The position numbers and the translations under genes were made by a program. A model generated the notes under the pieces. The model worked only from the letters and a program-made list of their open reading frames with translations. It was not told the origin of the DNA and ran no database searches. From the NCBI RefSeq assembly GCF_014489555.1, contig NZ_CP060784.1, forward strand, positions 1,364,001 to 1,428,000: a stretch of DNA of 64,000 nt. The letters run 5' to 3'. Within the stretch, counting starts at the first letter, position 1, and each line of letters opens with the position of its first letter. This document shows, piece after piece, positions 9,185 through 17,867 of this stretch. Origin of the DNA: Hymenobacter qilianensis. Its GTDB lineage: Bacteria; Bacteroidota; Bacteroidia; Cytophagales; Hymenobacteraceae.

Positions 9185-10519
9185 ATGCATCGTTTCTTGT
9201 TTGTCATCTTATTGCTCGTATCAGCGGGGCTGAGCGGGCCAGTAAGAGGCGCGCAGCAGCCCACTGATGGACTGCCGCCGCGGCCCTCACCTTTTCGCTT
9301 CGTAACCGATCAGGCGCAGCTTCTCTCCCCCGCCGACGCTAAAACCCTGGAAGGCGGTCTGCGGCGCTATGCCGATAGCACCGGTACCCAGATTGTTGTC
9401 GTGACGGTGCCCACGCTGGGTGGCCGTGCCGTGGCCGACTACGGTCGTGCTCTGGGCGAAGCCTGGGGCGTTGGGCAGCGCGGCAAAAACAACGGCATCG
9501 TGCTGCTGCTTTCCGGGCAGGAGCGCCAGGTCACCATTCAAGCGGGTAGCGGGCTGCGGGCTCAGATTACGCCGGAGTTGACCAACCGCGTTATCAGCCA
9601 AGAAATGGCCCCCAGCTTCAAGCAAGGCCGCTACTTCGCGGGCCTGCGCACTGGTCTCAACTCCTTAATGTTGGCCGCTAATCCTAATTATGCCCCCCAG
9701 GGTAAGCAGCAGGCTGCAACTACGCCCGGCCCAGCAACTTTGGGCGGGGCGGCAGGTTCGGCAAGTACTGATGGCTCCAGCCTGAACAATGAGTTGCCTG
9801 CGGCTTCTGAACCAGCCTCTGAGCCTTATCGGCCGGCCGAAGCGTCGCCTGAGCCTTCGTCTCCGGGCATGGGCATCGGTACTATGGCCATTGGAGCCTT
9901 GGTTATTGGCGGCATCCTGTGGCTGGTGATGCGGATGTTTCGGCGTAAGGCTCCGGACGCGCCCCGGACTGTTTATTCCAATCAGAATCCGAATCAAAAC
10001 CCTAACCAGACGCCTGATTTCCTGGGTAACCAATCCGCGAGGTCGGCTGGCAACTACACCCGTGGACATGCGCGCCAGCCAGTTCCTGATTTTCTGGGCA
10101 CCGGCACCATGAACAGAGGCGGCGGTGGCCTGAGCAGCGGCATGGGGGGCATTTTGGCGACGGGGGCAGCCGCCGCGGCTGGCGCTTACCTGGGCAACCG
10201 AATGGCCTCGGGCGGACACTCTGACCAAGCCGGCAACAGCATTGCGGGCGGCGACAACACGGCTCCCCAAAACCTTGACCCCGCAAACACCTATGCCGCT
10301 GGTGTGGGAGGCGCAGCTACTTCTGGAGGCTTTCCGGCGCTGGAAGGCACTGGCAACGTCGAGGAAACAAGCCCCGATTATTTCTCCGACTTACCCGCCA
10401 ATAGTTCAGAGCCCGATTTCTTCTCCGCCGATGAGACGTCCTCCTACGACGACACCGCTTCTGATGACACTGGCGGCGGTGACTTCGACGACACCAACAA
10501 CAACAGCGGCTCCTGGTAA
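9185..10519 (+). CDS. TPM-domain (YgcG-like) membrane protein with low-complexity C-terminus
   Basis: ATG 9185 begins a good signal peptide (MHRFLFVILLLVSAGLSGP). Residues of about 35-155 form a TPM domain (LLSPADAKTLEGGLRRY, TGTQIVVVTVPTL, GKNNGIVLLLSGQERQV), an extracytoplasmic fold found in YgcG-type proteins and implicated elsewhere in photosystem II repair. A Ser/Pro-rich linker is followed by one transmembrane helix (GTMAIGALVIGGILWLVMRM, about residues 235-255). The rest is Gly/Asn/Asp-rich, with short repeats such as QNPNQNPNQ and PDFLG, ending in an acidic, serine-rich tail. The longer frame from 9026 is rejected because it would bury the signal peptide. Function unknown; envelope stress is a guess. 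Confidence 0.8.
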   Translation: MHRFLFVILLLVSAGLSGPVRGAQQPTDGLPPRPSPFRFVTDQAQLLSPADAKTLEGGLRRYADSTGTQIVVVTVPTLGGRAVADYGRALGEAWGVGQRGKNNGIVLLLSGQERQVTIQAGSGLRAQITPELTNRVISQEMAPSFKQGRYFAGLRTGLNSLMLAANPNYAPQGKQQAATTPGPATLGGAAGSASTDGSSLNNELPAASEPASEPYRPAEASPEPSSPGMGIGTMAIGALVIGGILWLVMRMFRRKAPDAPRTVYSNQNPNQNPNQTPDFLGNQSARSAGNYTRGHARQPVPDFLGTGTMNRGGGGLSSGMGGILATGAAAAAGAYLGNRMASGGHSDQAGNSIAGGDNTAPQNLDPANTYAAGVGGAATSGGFPALEGTGNVEETSPDYFSDLPANSSEPDFFSADETSSYDDTASDDTGGGDFDDTNNNSGSW

Positions 10520-10543
10520 ACGTTTCGCAGGTCTGCACACACC

Positions 10544-10577
10544 AAAAAAGCCCCCAAACATGTTTGGGGGCTTTTTT
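10544..10577. terminator. Perfect palindromic terminator
   Basis: A6-GCCCCC-AAACA and its exact reverse complement form a 34-bp palindrome without an unpaired loop sequence. It ends both the TPM gene (+) and the secreted-protein gene (-), whose 3' ends face it. Confidence 0.85.
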
Positions 10578-10598
10578 GCTAGAAGTCTTTCGTGGTTA

Positions 10599-11153
10599 TT
10601 ACAGTCCATTACCGCTAGCTGCCAGCGGAGGAGTTGCTGCTAGAGGCACGGCAGCGTTGAGGGCAGCCACCTGCTGACTTTGCTTGCCCAGCCGAACCTT
10701 CACATTGCGCACGGCTACTTCTTCGTTGGCACCATCCGATTTTACCCGCAACGTGTACCGGTAGCTGTCCCCTCCGAGCTTGAAGCACAATAGGTAGTTG
10801 CCGGGCTGCAAATTATCAAAGTTGAGGCGGCAGGAATAATACGATTGGTCGAACGCTTCATCGAACAGTTTCTGGCCGTTGACGAGGCTGTACACCTGCA
10901 CTTGCCCATGCTCTTTGGCTAGGTTCTGGGTGCGCACCCGGAAGACGGTGGGTTCTACTTTGTCGATGGTTACGGGTTGTTGCTGCGCCACTACGGGGCT
11001 GGCGAACAGAGCACCACCAAACAAGAGCACGCCCAGGGTAGCCCGACGCAAATAACCCAAAGCAGAAGATGCCGACCGGGCTTGAGTTGACTCAGGCGTA
11101 GAAGCAAAACGGGCGGCGAAGGCGGAAGCGGCGGAAGTGAAGGAGCTTTTCAT
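10599..11153 (-). CDS. Secreted hypothetical protein, beta-sandwich-like
   Basis: The 184-residue product begins with a long Ala/Ser-rich stretch and then a hydrophobic segment (ATLGVLLFGGALFASPVVAQ, about residues 38-57) that could be a late signal peptide; the mature part would start near QQQPVTIDK. The mature region has alternating strands (VFRVRTQNL, VQVYSLVNGQKLFDE, GNYLLCFKLGGDSYRYTLRV), consistent with a small beta-sandwich. I do not recognise a named family. It is a single gene with its own upstream region and a shared terminator. Confidence 0.65.
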   Translation of the reverse strand: MKSSFTSAASAFAARFASTPESTQARSASSALGYLRRATLGVLLFGGALFASPVVAQQQPVTIDKVEPTVFRVRTQNLAKEHGQVQVYSLVNGQKLFDEAFDQSYYSCRLNFDNLQPGNYLLCFKLGGDSYRYTLRVKSDGANEEVAVRNVKVRLGKQSQQVAALNAAVPLAATPPLAASGNGL

Positions 11154-11602
11154 GATAAAAAGTTTGGGGTTAGAAATGATGGAGACTTTACCAAATGCAC
11201 CGCTTGGCAGCGGCTATTCCCCTCCATAATCTCCCTGCTGGTTGCCGAGCTCATTGCTGAAAAAAGCAGCGTGTGTGCGGTTGTGAACAGTTGAATCGTA
11301 GGGGCACCGATAAATTTCCAACACCCGTGCCACTTGCATAAATTATTGCAATACAGATGCTTATATAAAATATAAATAAAGGACGCCCATCAAAAAATGT
11401 TCGCTTACGGACAGTGCGTTCGATTCTGAACTAAGCGACAGAGCTGTTATCAATGGCTTCTTAGAAAAACTGAAGCCGCAGGGAGTGGCCGTTACCAGCG
11501 CGTACGCCCGGCACTAGCCTTGCACCACAGCCTGATTTATAAGCATCATCTCTATGTTTGCACTTATTACTTTAGCCAGCGCGTCGATACTAACTATACT
11601 TT
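11154..11602. other. Intergenic region
   Basis: This 449-nt spacer separates divergent genes. It is AT-rich around 11330-11400. A promoter-like TATACTTT lies directly before the ATG at 11603. No convincing ORF, RNA gene or repeat was found. Confidence 0.4.
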
Positions 11603-12169
11603 ATGCAGTCAATTTCTACCCCGGTTCTCAACCCTCCCCTCCATCAAGTACCCGTGCTGGAAACGGCCCGCTTACTCATGCGGGGGTACAAACCCATTGA
11701 TTTTGAGCAGTATGTGGCCATGTGGGCCGATCCTAAGTTTTACCGCTACCTGACTCCCCGCCCCATGGTAGAGGAAGAAGTATGGGCTACCATGCTCCGC
11801 AGCATTGGGCATTGGGCGCTGATGGGCTACGGGTTCTGGGCCATTGAGGAAAAAGAAACCGGCGCCTTTATCGGTGCCGTGGGCTTTGCTGATCCGAAGC
11901 GCGATATCGTGCCCTCGAACCACGGCACGCCTGAAATTGGCTGGGTGCTGGCTGCTCACGCCCACGGCAAAGGCTACGCGACGGAGGCCGTAGCCGCGGC
12001 CGTTGCCTGGGGCGACGCGCATTTTGGGGCCGTGCGCACCGTGTGCATTATTCATCCGGCCAACAAAGCATCCCTGCGCCTGGCCGAGAAGTTTGGCTAC
12101 CTGCCCTACCATCGCACCACGTACAAAGACCAGCCTACGGTGATGTTGGAGCGGTTTGGGAAGAAATAA
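11603..12169 (+). CDS. GNAT family N-acetyltransferase (RimJ/RimL-type)
   Basis: The 188-residue protein starts with LETARLLMRGYKPIDFEQY, the usual RimJ/RimL-type entry. It contains the acetyl-CoA-binding segment GWVLAAHAHGKGYATEAVAA (A-x-G-x-G-x-A form, about residues 113-133). IIHPANKASLRLAEKFGY is the conserved beta6-alpha4 region. These enzymes transfer an acetyl group from acetyl-CoA to an amine; the substrate cannot be predicted. ATG 11603 is chosen because the family start follows closely. It is a single gene ended by a motif-bearing terminator. Confidence 0.85.
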   Translation: MQSISTPVLNPPLHQVPVLETARLLMRGYKPIDFEQYVAMWADPKFYRYLTPRPMVEEEVWATMLRSIGHWALMGYGFWAIEEKETGAFIGAVGFADPKRDIVPSNHGTPEIGWVLAAHAHGKGYATEAVAAAVAWGDAHFGAVRTVCIIHPANKASLRLAEKFGYLPYHRTTYKDQPTVMLERFGKK

Positions 12170-12200
12170 GCAACTACTGCTGCGTATAAATCCATCATAA

Positions 12201-12230
12201 AAAGCCCCCCGAGTGACTCTGGGGGGCTTT
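12201..12230 (+). terminator. Intrinsic terminator with paired G6C motifs
   Basis: GCCCCCC (12204-12210) and GGGGGGC (12221-12227) form the stem with flanking A and T runs, 31 nt after the acetyltransferase stop. Confidence 0.9.
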
Positions 12231-12475
12231 TTTACACCGTCTTACTAGTTAGGCTTAGGACGCGTGCCTCGCGTCGGATTTACTACCTTTTTACGGGGTG
12301 TTCACTCATGTATCAGGAAAAAACAGATTCCTTGATAAGGTAAAAAGCCAGTTGATACGTCTGTATAGCCTAAGAATGGGCTCCTGCCACAGGCGTGGGA
12401 GCGGCTTCCTTTATCTACTTCTACAAGCGGCTTTGCAACGGCGCACGCTGCTCCAACTTCTATTATTTCTTTTGT

Positions 12476-12742
12476 ATGCTACCTATTCAGCAGCAGGTGT
12501 ATAGCTACCTGCCCATCAAGCCCACGTTAGCAGCCAAACCTTCCAACGATTCCCGCTTTGGTGAGGACTTGGGCATGGATCAGATTGACTTTTTTGAGCT
12601 GGTTATTCGCCTCGAAAATCTCTACCATGTCCGCATTCCCGACACCGAGCTGGAGCAGGTAAAAACCGTGCAGCAACTCATCAGCTGCCTCAATGATCAG
12701 TTGGTAGGGCAAAAGTGGGGCTGCTCGGTGCTTATGGCCTAG
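12476..12742 (+). CDS. Acyl-carrier-protein-like protein lacking the attachment serine
   Basis: The 88-residue protein has the length, acidity and helix pattern of an acyl carrier protein (SRFGEDLGMDQIDFFELVIR then VRIPDTELEQVKTVQQLISC). Where canonical ACPs have Asp-Ser-Leu for the phosphopantetheine arm, this one reads Asp35-Gln36-Ile37. It therefore cannot carry the prosthetic group in the usual way and may be a structural or regulatory mimic. ATG 12476 is preferred to the longer upstream frame, which has no ACP character. An SDR of the FabG type lies downstream, after a 178-nt gap. The assignment rests on pattern similarity. Confidence 0.65.
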   Translation: MLPIQQQVYSYLPIKPTLAAKPSNDSRFGEDLGMDQIDFFELVIRLENLYHVRIPDTELEQVKTVQQLISCLNDQLVGQKWGCSVLMA

Positions 12743-12920
12743 ACTACTACACCTGCTTACTGACGCATTTGTGCTCGTTCTATTGAACGGCTTTTCTCGG
12801 CATTCCTCTTTTCGCTAAAAACTGAACCCGGCGTGTACCAGCTACTTACCGCAGGCGGCCAAACACCTGTCGGCTTCGGTGGTTATGCCGTGTATCACTC
12901 TCCCTTTTAGCTGAAATTGC

Positions 12921-13637
12921 ATGGAATCATTAGCAGGAAAAGTCGCCCTTGTGACGGGCGCAGGTAAAGGAATTGGACGCGCTGTAGCCTTGGCGCTGGC
13001 TCAGCAAGGCGTGCATGTGGGCTTGCTGGCCCGCTCCGAGGAGCAGCTTCAGGCCGTTGCCGACGAGATCAAGGCTCTGGGGGGCAAAACCACCGTAGTA
13101 GCCGCCGACATCACCGACCGCGCCGCCGTGGAAGCCGCTGCGGCCCGCGTGGAGCAGGAGCTCGGCCCCATCGATATTCTCATTAACAACGCTGGTATCG
13201 GCACCTTCGGCAAGTTCCTGGACTTCGACCCCACCGAGTGGGAGCGCATTATCCAGGTAAATCTGATGGGCGTGTACTACGCCACCCGCGCCGTATTGCC
13301 TCAGATGATAGCTCGCCAAACCGGCGACATCATCAACATTTCGTCCACGGCCGGGCAGCGCGGCGCAGCGGGTACCAGCGCCTACAGTGCCTCGAAGTTT
13401 GCCGTCATGGGCCTCACCGAGTCGTTGATGCAGGAAGTGCGTAAGCACAATATCCGGGTGTCGGCGCTCACGCCCAGCACCATCGCTACTGAGTTGGCTG
13501 TCAGCAACAAGCTCACCGATGGCAACCCGGATAAAGTAGCCCAGCCCGAAGATCTGGCCGAGCTTATAATCGCGCAGCTGAAGCTCAACCGGCGGGTGTT
13601 TATCAAAGAAGCCGGCATGTGGTCTACGAATCCGTAG
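12921..13637 (+). CDS. SDR family oxidoreductase (FabG-like 3-ketoacyl-ACP reductase)
   Basis: This is a classical short-chain dehydrogenase of 238 residues. It has the nucleotide-binding TGAGKGIG (12-19), the NNAG motif, and the catalytic Ser-Tyr-Lys set with YSASK at 155-159 and an ISSTAG strand before it. Closest in style to FabG-type 3-oxoacyl reductases, but many SDRs act on other alcohols, so the substrate is open. The ACP-like gene upstream makes a link to acyl chemistry conceivable. A G6C motif at 13079-13085 encodes GlyGlyLys in frame. A terminator follows about 140 nt downstream. Confidence 0.85.
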   Translation: MESLAGKVALVTGAGKGIGRAVALALAQQGVHVGLLARSEEQLQAVADEIKALGGKTTVVAADITDRAAVEAAAARVEQELGPIDILINNAGIGTFGKFLDFDPTEWERIIQVNLMGVYYATRAVLPQMIARQTGDIINISSTAGQRGAAGTSAYSASKFAVMGLTESLMQEVRKHNIRVSALTPSTIATELAVSNKLTDGNPDKVAQPEDLAELIIAQLKLNRRVFIKEAGMWSTNP

Positions 13638-13774
13638 CAAGACCTTGCACTGCCTATTGGTCTTTTGGTGCGGCGTTTTTTAGGCTTATTAGCTTCTCGC
13701 CCAGCATCTAAGCACATCACTATCGCGTAGAAAGTACAGCGCATCAGCTTCGACCTACGCGAGATTCGCGAATG

Positions 13775-13818
13775 AAAAGCCCCCCAGACGCTCACAAGTA
13801 GCGCCTGGGGGGCTTTTT
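13775..13818. terminator. Intrinsic terminator with paired G6C motifs
   Basis: AAAAGCCCCCCAG (GCCCCCC at 13779-13785) pairs with CTGGGGGGCTTTTT (GGGGGGC at 13807-13813), with an internal GCG-containing loop. Confidence 0.9.
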
Positions 13819-13844
13819 AATCTTCCCACTTCTACTCTTTTCTC

Positions 13845-14768
13845 ATGGATATGCACCACATCCGGCGCGGTACCGGAAAGGCACTTTTACTGCTACACGG
13901 CATAGGAGGCAGCTGGCGCTCCTGGCAAACCATTCTCGATGGCCTCACTGCTGAACGTGACGTAATTGCCGTCGACCTGCCGGGGTTTGGCAATACGCCC
14001 CCTTTGAATGGCCCGGTTACCATTGCTACGCTGGCTGATGCGGTAACGGATTTCCTACGCGCCCAAAACTTGCTGGGCATCGATGTGGTAGGCAGTTCGA
14101 TGGGCGCGCGCTTGGTATTGGAGCTGGCGCGCCGGGGCGGCGTGGTAGGAACAGTCGTGTCTCTTGATCCGGGTGGGTTCTGGGAAGGCTGGGAGATTCC
14201 TTTTTTCTACCACTCGGTGGCCATTTCTACTAAGCTTGTACGTGCCTTACAGCCAGTGATGCCCCAGCTAACTGGTAGCACCGTGGGCCGCACGCTGCTA
14301 TTTGCTCAATTCTCAGCCCAGCCCTGGAAAATTGCCCCCCAAGTAGCGCTGGACGAGATGCGCACCTTCGCCCAAGCTCCCTCATTTGATGAGCTGCTCG
14401 ATAACTTAGCTCACGGGGAGAAGCAGAAAGGCGCTCCACAGGGTAGTATTGTCGCTCCCCTTATCATTGGCTGGGGCCGGCAAGACCGGGTGTGTTTTCC
14501 GAGTCAGGCCAAGCGGGCGCTAGCCAAGTTTCCGGATGCCCGCTTGCGGTGGTTCGAAAACTGTGGACACTTTCCGCAGTGGGATCAGCCCGAGGAAACC
14601 ATTCGCTTGATTCTGCGCGCTACCAGTGGCGAAATTATTGAAGAAGCAGTCGAAGCGCGTGGAACTGCTGCCGCTTCGCCCCGCCGCCTGAGTACTACCG
14701 CCGCCGTACTTGGCATAATGGCCATTGTAGCGGGTGGTATCTGGTTAACGAGTTCTAAAAACCGTTAA
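13845..14768 (+). CDS. Alpha/beta hydrolase with C-terminal membrane anchor
   Basis: The 307-residue protein has the hydrolase hallmarks: oxyanion-loop LLLHGIGGS (about 15-23), nucleophile elbow GSSMG (83-87, Ser85), acid in GRQDRV and His in NCGHFPQWDQP. The C-terminus has a basic linker and one hydrophobic helix (AAVLGIMAIVAGGIWL) followed by Lys/Arg, which suggests a tail anchor with the catalytic domain facing the cytoplasm; this feature is unusual for the family. Substrate unknown. The gene is monocistronic and converges on aspA. Confidence 0.85.
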   Translation: MDMHHIRRGTGKALLLLHGIGGSWRSWQTILDGLTAERDVIAVDLPGFGNTPPLNGPVTIATLADAVTDFLRAQNLLGIDVVGSSMGARLVLELARRGGVVGTVVSLDPGGFWEGWEIPFFYHSVAISTKLVRALQPVMPQLTGSTVGRTLLFAQFSAQPWKIAPQVALDEMRTFAQAPSFDELLDNLAHGEKQKGAPQGSIVAPLIIGWGRQDRVCFPSQAKRALAKFPDARLRWFENCGHFPQWDQPEETIRLILRATSGEIIEEAVEARGTAAASPRRLSTTAAVLGIMAIVAGGIWLTSSKNR

Positions 14769-14773
14769 AAGGT

Positions 14774-14811
14774 GCGGCCCACGGCAGAAACGCATTTATA
14801 CCGTGGGCCGC
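14774..14811. terminator. Hairpin between convergent genes
   Basis: GCGGCCCACGG (14774-14784) and CCGTGGGCCGC (14801-14811) are perfect complements, placed between the hydrolase (+) and aspA (-). Only short T-runs flank it, so termination efficiency is uncertain. Confidence 0.65.
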
Positions 14812-14836
14812 AATGGGTGTTCAGCTACTGGATCAG

Positions 14837-16243
14837 CTACTGAATAAAGTGCGGTCTGATCAAGTTTTCGAAGGTGAATATCTCATCCCATTTGGCTTGG
14901 GTCAGCAATTGCCGCTCGGTTACGGCTACATCGTACACCGATTTGCCGGTGCGCAGGGCCTCTTTCGCAATTTCTGAGGCCGTTTCGTAACCCAGCACAG
15001 GGTTTAGCTGCGTTACAATGCCCACGCTGTTGCGCACCAGTCGCTCCGCGTGCTCTTTGTTAGCCGTAATGCCAATCACGCATTTCTCGCGTAAGGTATG
15101 GCAGGCGCGGGTGAGGTAAGAGATACTGGTAAACAGAGCAAAAGAGATAACTGGCTCCATTACATTGAGTTGCAGCTGACCAGCCTCGGCGGCCATAGTC
15201 ACGGTCAGGTCGGCCCCGATAACATAGAAGGCCGTTTGGTTGACTACTTCCGGCACTACGGGGTTCACTTTGCCGGGCATAATGCTGGATCCGGGCTGCA
15301 AGGGGGGCAAATTTATTTCATTGATGCCCGTACGGGGGCCGGAGGACAGCAGGCGCAGGTCGTTGCAGATCTTGGAAAGCTTCACGGCCGTGCGCTTTAG
15401 CACCCCTGAGAGCTGCACGTAGGCGCCCGTATCGTAGGTGGCTTCAATCAGGTCGCCGGCCAGTATTAAATCGAGGCCCGTAATCTGGCGCAGGTGCTCG
15501 GTTACGGTTTCGGCATAGCCAGCCGGCGCATTTACCCGCGTCCCGATGGCCGTAGCGCCCATATTAATCTCGCTGATGAGGCTGCGGCTGTCTTCAATGC
15601 GCAGCAGCTCCTCGCGCAGGTTGGTCGCAAAGGCCTTGAACTCGTCGCCCATGCTCATAGGTACGGCGTCTTGGAGTTGGGTGCGGCCCATTTTGAGCAC
15701 ATTCCGAAACTCGACGCCTTTTTCCGCAAACGCATCGGCCAATTGTCCCAGCGCTTGGCTGTAGCCCACCAGCTTATTATTCAAAGCAATACGAAAGGCC
15801 GTAGGATACGCGTCATTGGTCGACTGGGAGCAATTGACGTGGTTGTTGGGGTGGCAGAACTGATACTCGCCTTTCTGCTTGCCCATCAGCTCCAGCGCCA
15901 CGTTGGCAATGACTTCGTTGGCGTTCATGTTTACCGAAGTGCCCGCGCCACCCTGAATCATATCGGTGGTAAACTGGCTATCGAACTCGCCGGCCGCGAC
16001 CCGGTCGCAGGCCTGCACGATGCACTCGGCAATGGCTGAGTCGAGCACGCCTAAGTCGCGGTTGGCCAGGGCAGCAGCCTTTTTTACATAAGCCAGTGCC
16101 TGCACAAACAACGGCTCCGACCGGAGTGGAATACCCGTAATATCGAAATTCTCGAGGGCGCGCAGCGTCTGAATGCCGTAGTATACATCAGTAGGAATGG
16201 CCCGTTCGCCAAGAAAGTCGTGCTCGAGTCGGGAAGTTTGCAT
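14837..16243 (-). CDS. aspA: Aspartate ammonia-lyase
   Basis: Aspartase converts L-aspartate to fumarate and ammonia. The 468-residue sequence shows all family landmarks: the TTDMIQGGAGTSVNMNANEV region, HPNNHVNCSQSTNDAYPTA, and the fumarase/aspartase signature GSSIMPGKVNP with its catalytic-loop serine. Length equals that of typical AspA proteins. Aspartase and class II fumarase are homologous; GKQKGEYQFCHPNNHVN favours aspartase. The ATG at 16243 starts the conserved MQTSRLEHDFLGE. A Bacteroidota-type promoter element lies about 33 nt upstream. G6C motif at 15302-15308 stays in frame. Confidence 0.93.
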   Translation of the reverse strand: MQTSRLEHDFLGERAIPTDVYYGIQTLRALENFDITGIPLRSEPLFVQALAYVKKAAALANRDLGVLDSAIAECIVQACDRVAAGEFDSQFTTDMIQGGAGTSVNMNANEVIANVALELMGKQKGEYQFCHPNNHVNCSQSTNDAYPTAFRIALNNKLVGYSQALGQLADAFAEKGVEFRNVLKMGRTQLQDAVPMSMGDEFKAFATNLREELLRIEDSRSLISEINMGATAIGTRVNAPAGYAETVTEHLRQITGLDLILAGDLIEATYDTGAYVQLSGVLKRTAVKLSKICNDLRLLSSGPRTGINEINLPPLQPGSSIMPGKVNPVVPEVVNQTAFYVIGADLTVTMAAEAGQLQLNVMEPVISFALFTSISYLTRACHTLREKCVIGITANKEHAERLVRNSVGIVTQLNPVLGYETASEIAKEALRTGKSVYDVAVTERQLLTQAKWDEIFTFENLIRPHFIQ

Positions 16244-16275
16244 GGGTGGGTGGATTTCAAGGGGTAGCTTGTCTA

Positions 16276-16283
16276 CGCAAAGT
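16276..16283 (-). promoter_or_regulatory. Putative -7 promoter element of aspA
   Basis: On the minus strand the sequence reads TTACTTTGCG, a close relative of the Bacteroidota -7 box TAnnTTTG, about 33 nt before the aspA start. Similar YTTTGCG boxes precede several other genes in this window. Confidence 0.45.
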
Positions 16284-16375
16284 AACGGAGGAGGTCGGCA
16301 ATTGTGAGGGGCGGCGCGTGCTATTCCCTGGGTTATGTCAGTTAGCAGCGCAAAAGGGCCGATAATTGGGGTACA

Positions 16376-16966
16376 ATGACAAACTGGAAGGATATAGGCT
16401 ACTTACAAACGGGTACCCCGCGCCAGCAACTAGCGTATGTCACCTTGCAAAACTTAGGTGTGCTCGCCACGCTGCGCGATTTTGATCCCGTGCTGGCCGG
16501 CACCATTCCGCTGGACATTGACATTGCCAGCAGCGACCTCGACGTGCTGTGTGCCGTAGCTCCTGCTGAGGTGTCTTCTTTCACCGAGCTACTCCGCTCC
16601 CACTATGCCCACCTTCCCGAGTTTGCGCTAGCGCAGAAAATCATCAACCACCGCACGTCAGTGGTGTGCTGCTTTCGGTACCAGGAGTTTGAGGTGGAGA
16701 TTTTTGGGCAGGATTGTCCTACGGAAGTCCAACACGCCTTTCGGCATATGATTGTGGAAGACGTGGTGCTGCAAGCCGGGGGCGAAGCGTGGCGCACAGC
16801 CGTGCGCCAGCTGAAAGAAAAAGGCCTGAAGACGGAGCCCGCTTTTGCGACCCTCTTGCAGCTGCGCGGCAACCCGTATGAGGCCATACTGTCGTTGGAA
16901 GGCAAAAGCATAGAGGAAATTCGCATGTGGATGGCTAATCTTCCGGCGCTGCCTGACGTAGGTTGA
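16376..16966 (+). CDS. DUF4269 family protein (nucleotidyltransferase-like fold)
   Basis: The 196-residue protein matches DUF4269: the N-terminal YLQTGTPRQQLAYVTLQNLGV, then GTIPLDIDIASSDLDVLC, whose spaced acidic residues resemble the metal-binding strand of MNT-type nucleotidyltransferases, and EAILSLEGKSIEEIRMW at the end. The biochemical role of this family is not established. It is divergent from aspA and 61 nt upstream of the creatininase gene on the same strand, so the two may be cotranscribed. Confidence 0.8.
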   Translation: MTNWKDIGYLQTGTPRQQLAYVTLQNLGVLATLRDFDPVLAGTIPLDIDIASSDLDVLCAVAPAEVSSFTELLRSHYAHLPEFALAQKIINHRTSVVCCFRYQEFEVEIFGQDCPTEVQHAFRHMIVEDVVLQAGGEAWRTAVRQLKEKGLKTEPAFATLLQLRGNPYEAILSLEGKSIEEIRMWMANLPALPDVG

Positions 16967-17027
16967 TGTCCAGCGTTCCACCTCATCTTATAGCTGCCAA
17001 GCAGCCTTCTTTTCTAGCTCTTACCCT

Positions 17028-17795
17028 ATGACTCCACGCCCCTATATCCTTGCCGAAACCACCTGGCAACAGGTGAAAGAAACGAAGTACGAAGTAGTGG
17101 TGCTGCCCTGGGGCGCCACCGAGGCGCATAATTACCACCTCCCCTACGCTACCGACAACTACCAGTGCGACTACGTGGCGGCCGAAGCAGCCCGCAAAGC
17201 CTGGGAGCGGGGGGCAAAACTGGTGGTTTTGCCCACCATACCCTTCGGCGTAAACACTGGCCAGCTGGATATTACGCTCGATATGAATCTGAACCCCAGC
17301 ACCCAGCTGCTTATTCTGCGCGATATGGTGCAGGTGCTGGCCCGGCAGGGTATTCCGAAGCTGGTGGTGCTCAATGGCCACGGCGGCAACGACTTTCGGC
17401 AGATATTGCGCGAGCTGCAGGCAGAGTTTCCGAGTGTCTTTCTCTGCACCCTCAACTGGTATAAGGCTGCCGACCGCAGCCAGTTTTTCATCGCCCCCGG
17501 CGACCATGCCGACGCTATGGAAACCAGCGCCATGCTGCACATTGCCCCCCAGCTGGTCCGCCCACTGTCCGAAGCCGGCGACGGCGCATCCAAGCAATTC
17601 AAAGTCAAAGCCTTTCAGCAAGGCTGGGCATGGGCGCAGCGCGAGTGGAGCAAGGTATCAGCAGATACCGGTGTGGGCGACCCAGCCGAGGCGACGGCTG
17701 AAAAAGGCGCGGCTTTTCTGGAAGTGGTGACCACCAACATCGGGCAATTCTTAGTTGATCTGGCCGCCGCCGATCCGCAGGACCTATACGAATAG
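17028..17795 (+). CDS. Creatininase family protein
   Basis: The 255-residue protein has the creatininase-fold metal ligands: GATEAHNYHLPYATDN near the N-terminus (Glu, His and Asp ligands) and LNGHGGND in the middle, plus a late Glu in HADAMETSAML. Family members are metal-dependent amidohydrolases acting on creatinine or related amides; some act in cofactor biosynthesis (MftE). Which substrate is used here is unknown. It follows the DUF4269 gene by 61 nt. Two G6C motifs (17209-17215 and 17544-17550) lie in frame within the gene. Confidence 0.88.
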   Translation: MTPRPYILAETTWQQVKETKYEVVVLPWGATEAHNYHLPYATDNYQCDYVAAEAARKAWERGAKLVVLPTIPFGVNTGQLDITLDMNLNPSTQLLILRDMVQVLARQGIPKLVVLNGHGGNDFRQILRELQAEFPSVFLCTLNWYKAADRSQFFIAPGDHADAMETSAMLHIAPQLVRPLSEAGDGASKQFKVKAFQQGWAWAQREWSKVSADTGVGDPAEATAEKGAAFLEVVTTNIGQFLVDLAAADPQDLYE

Positions 17796-17867
17796 ACAAT
17801 TTCGCTACCTCATCTACGGAAGTTTGTGCAAGTTTAAGCATGCCACTCCCGCTCCACTTTTGATTCT

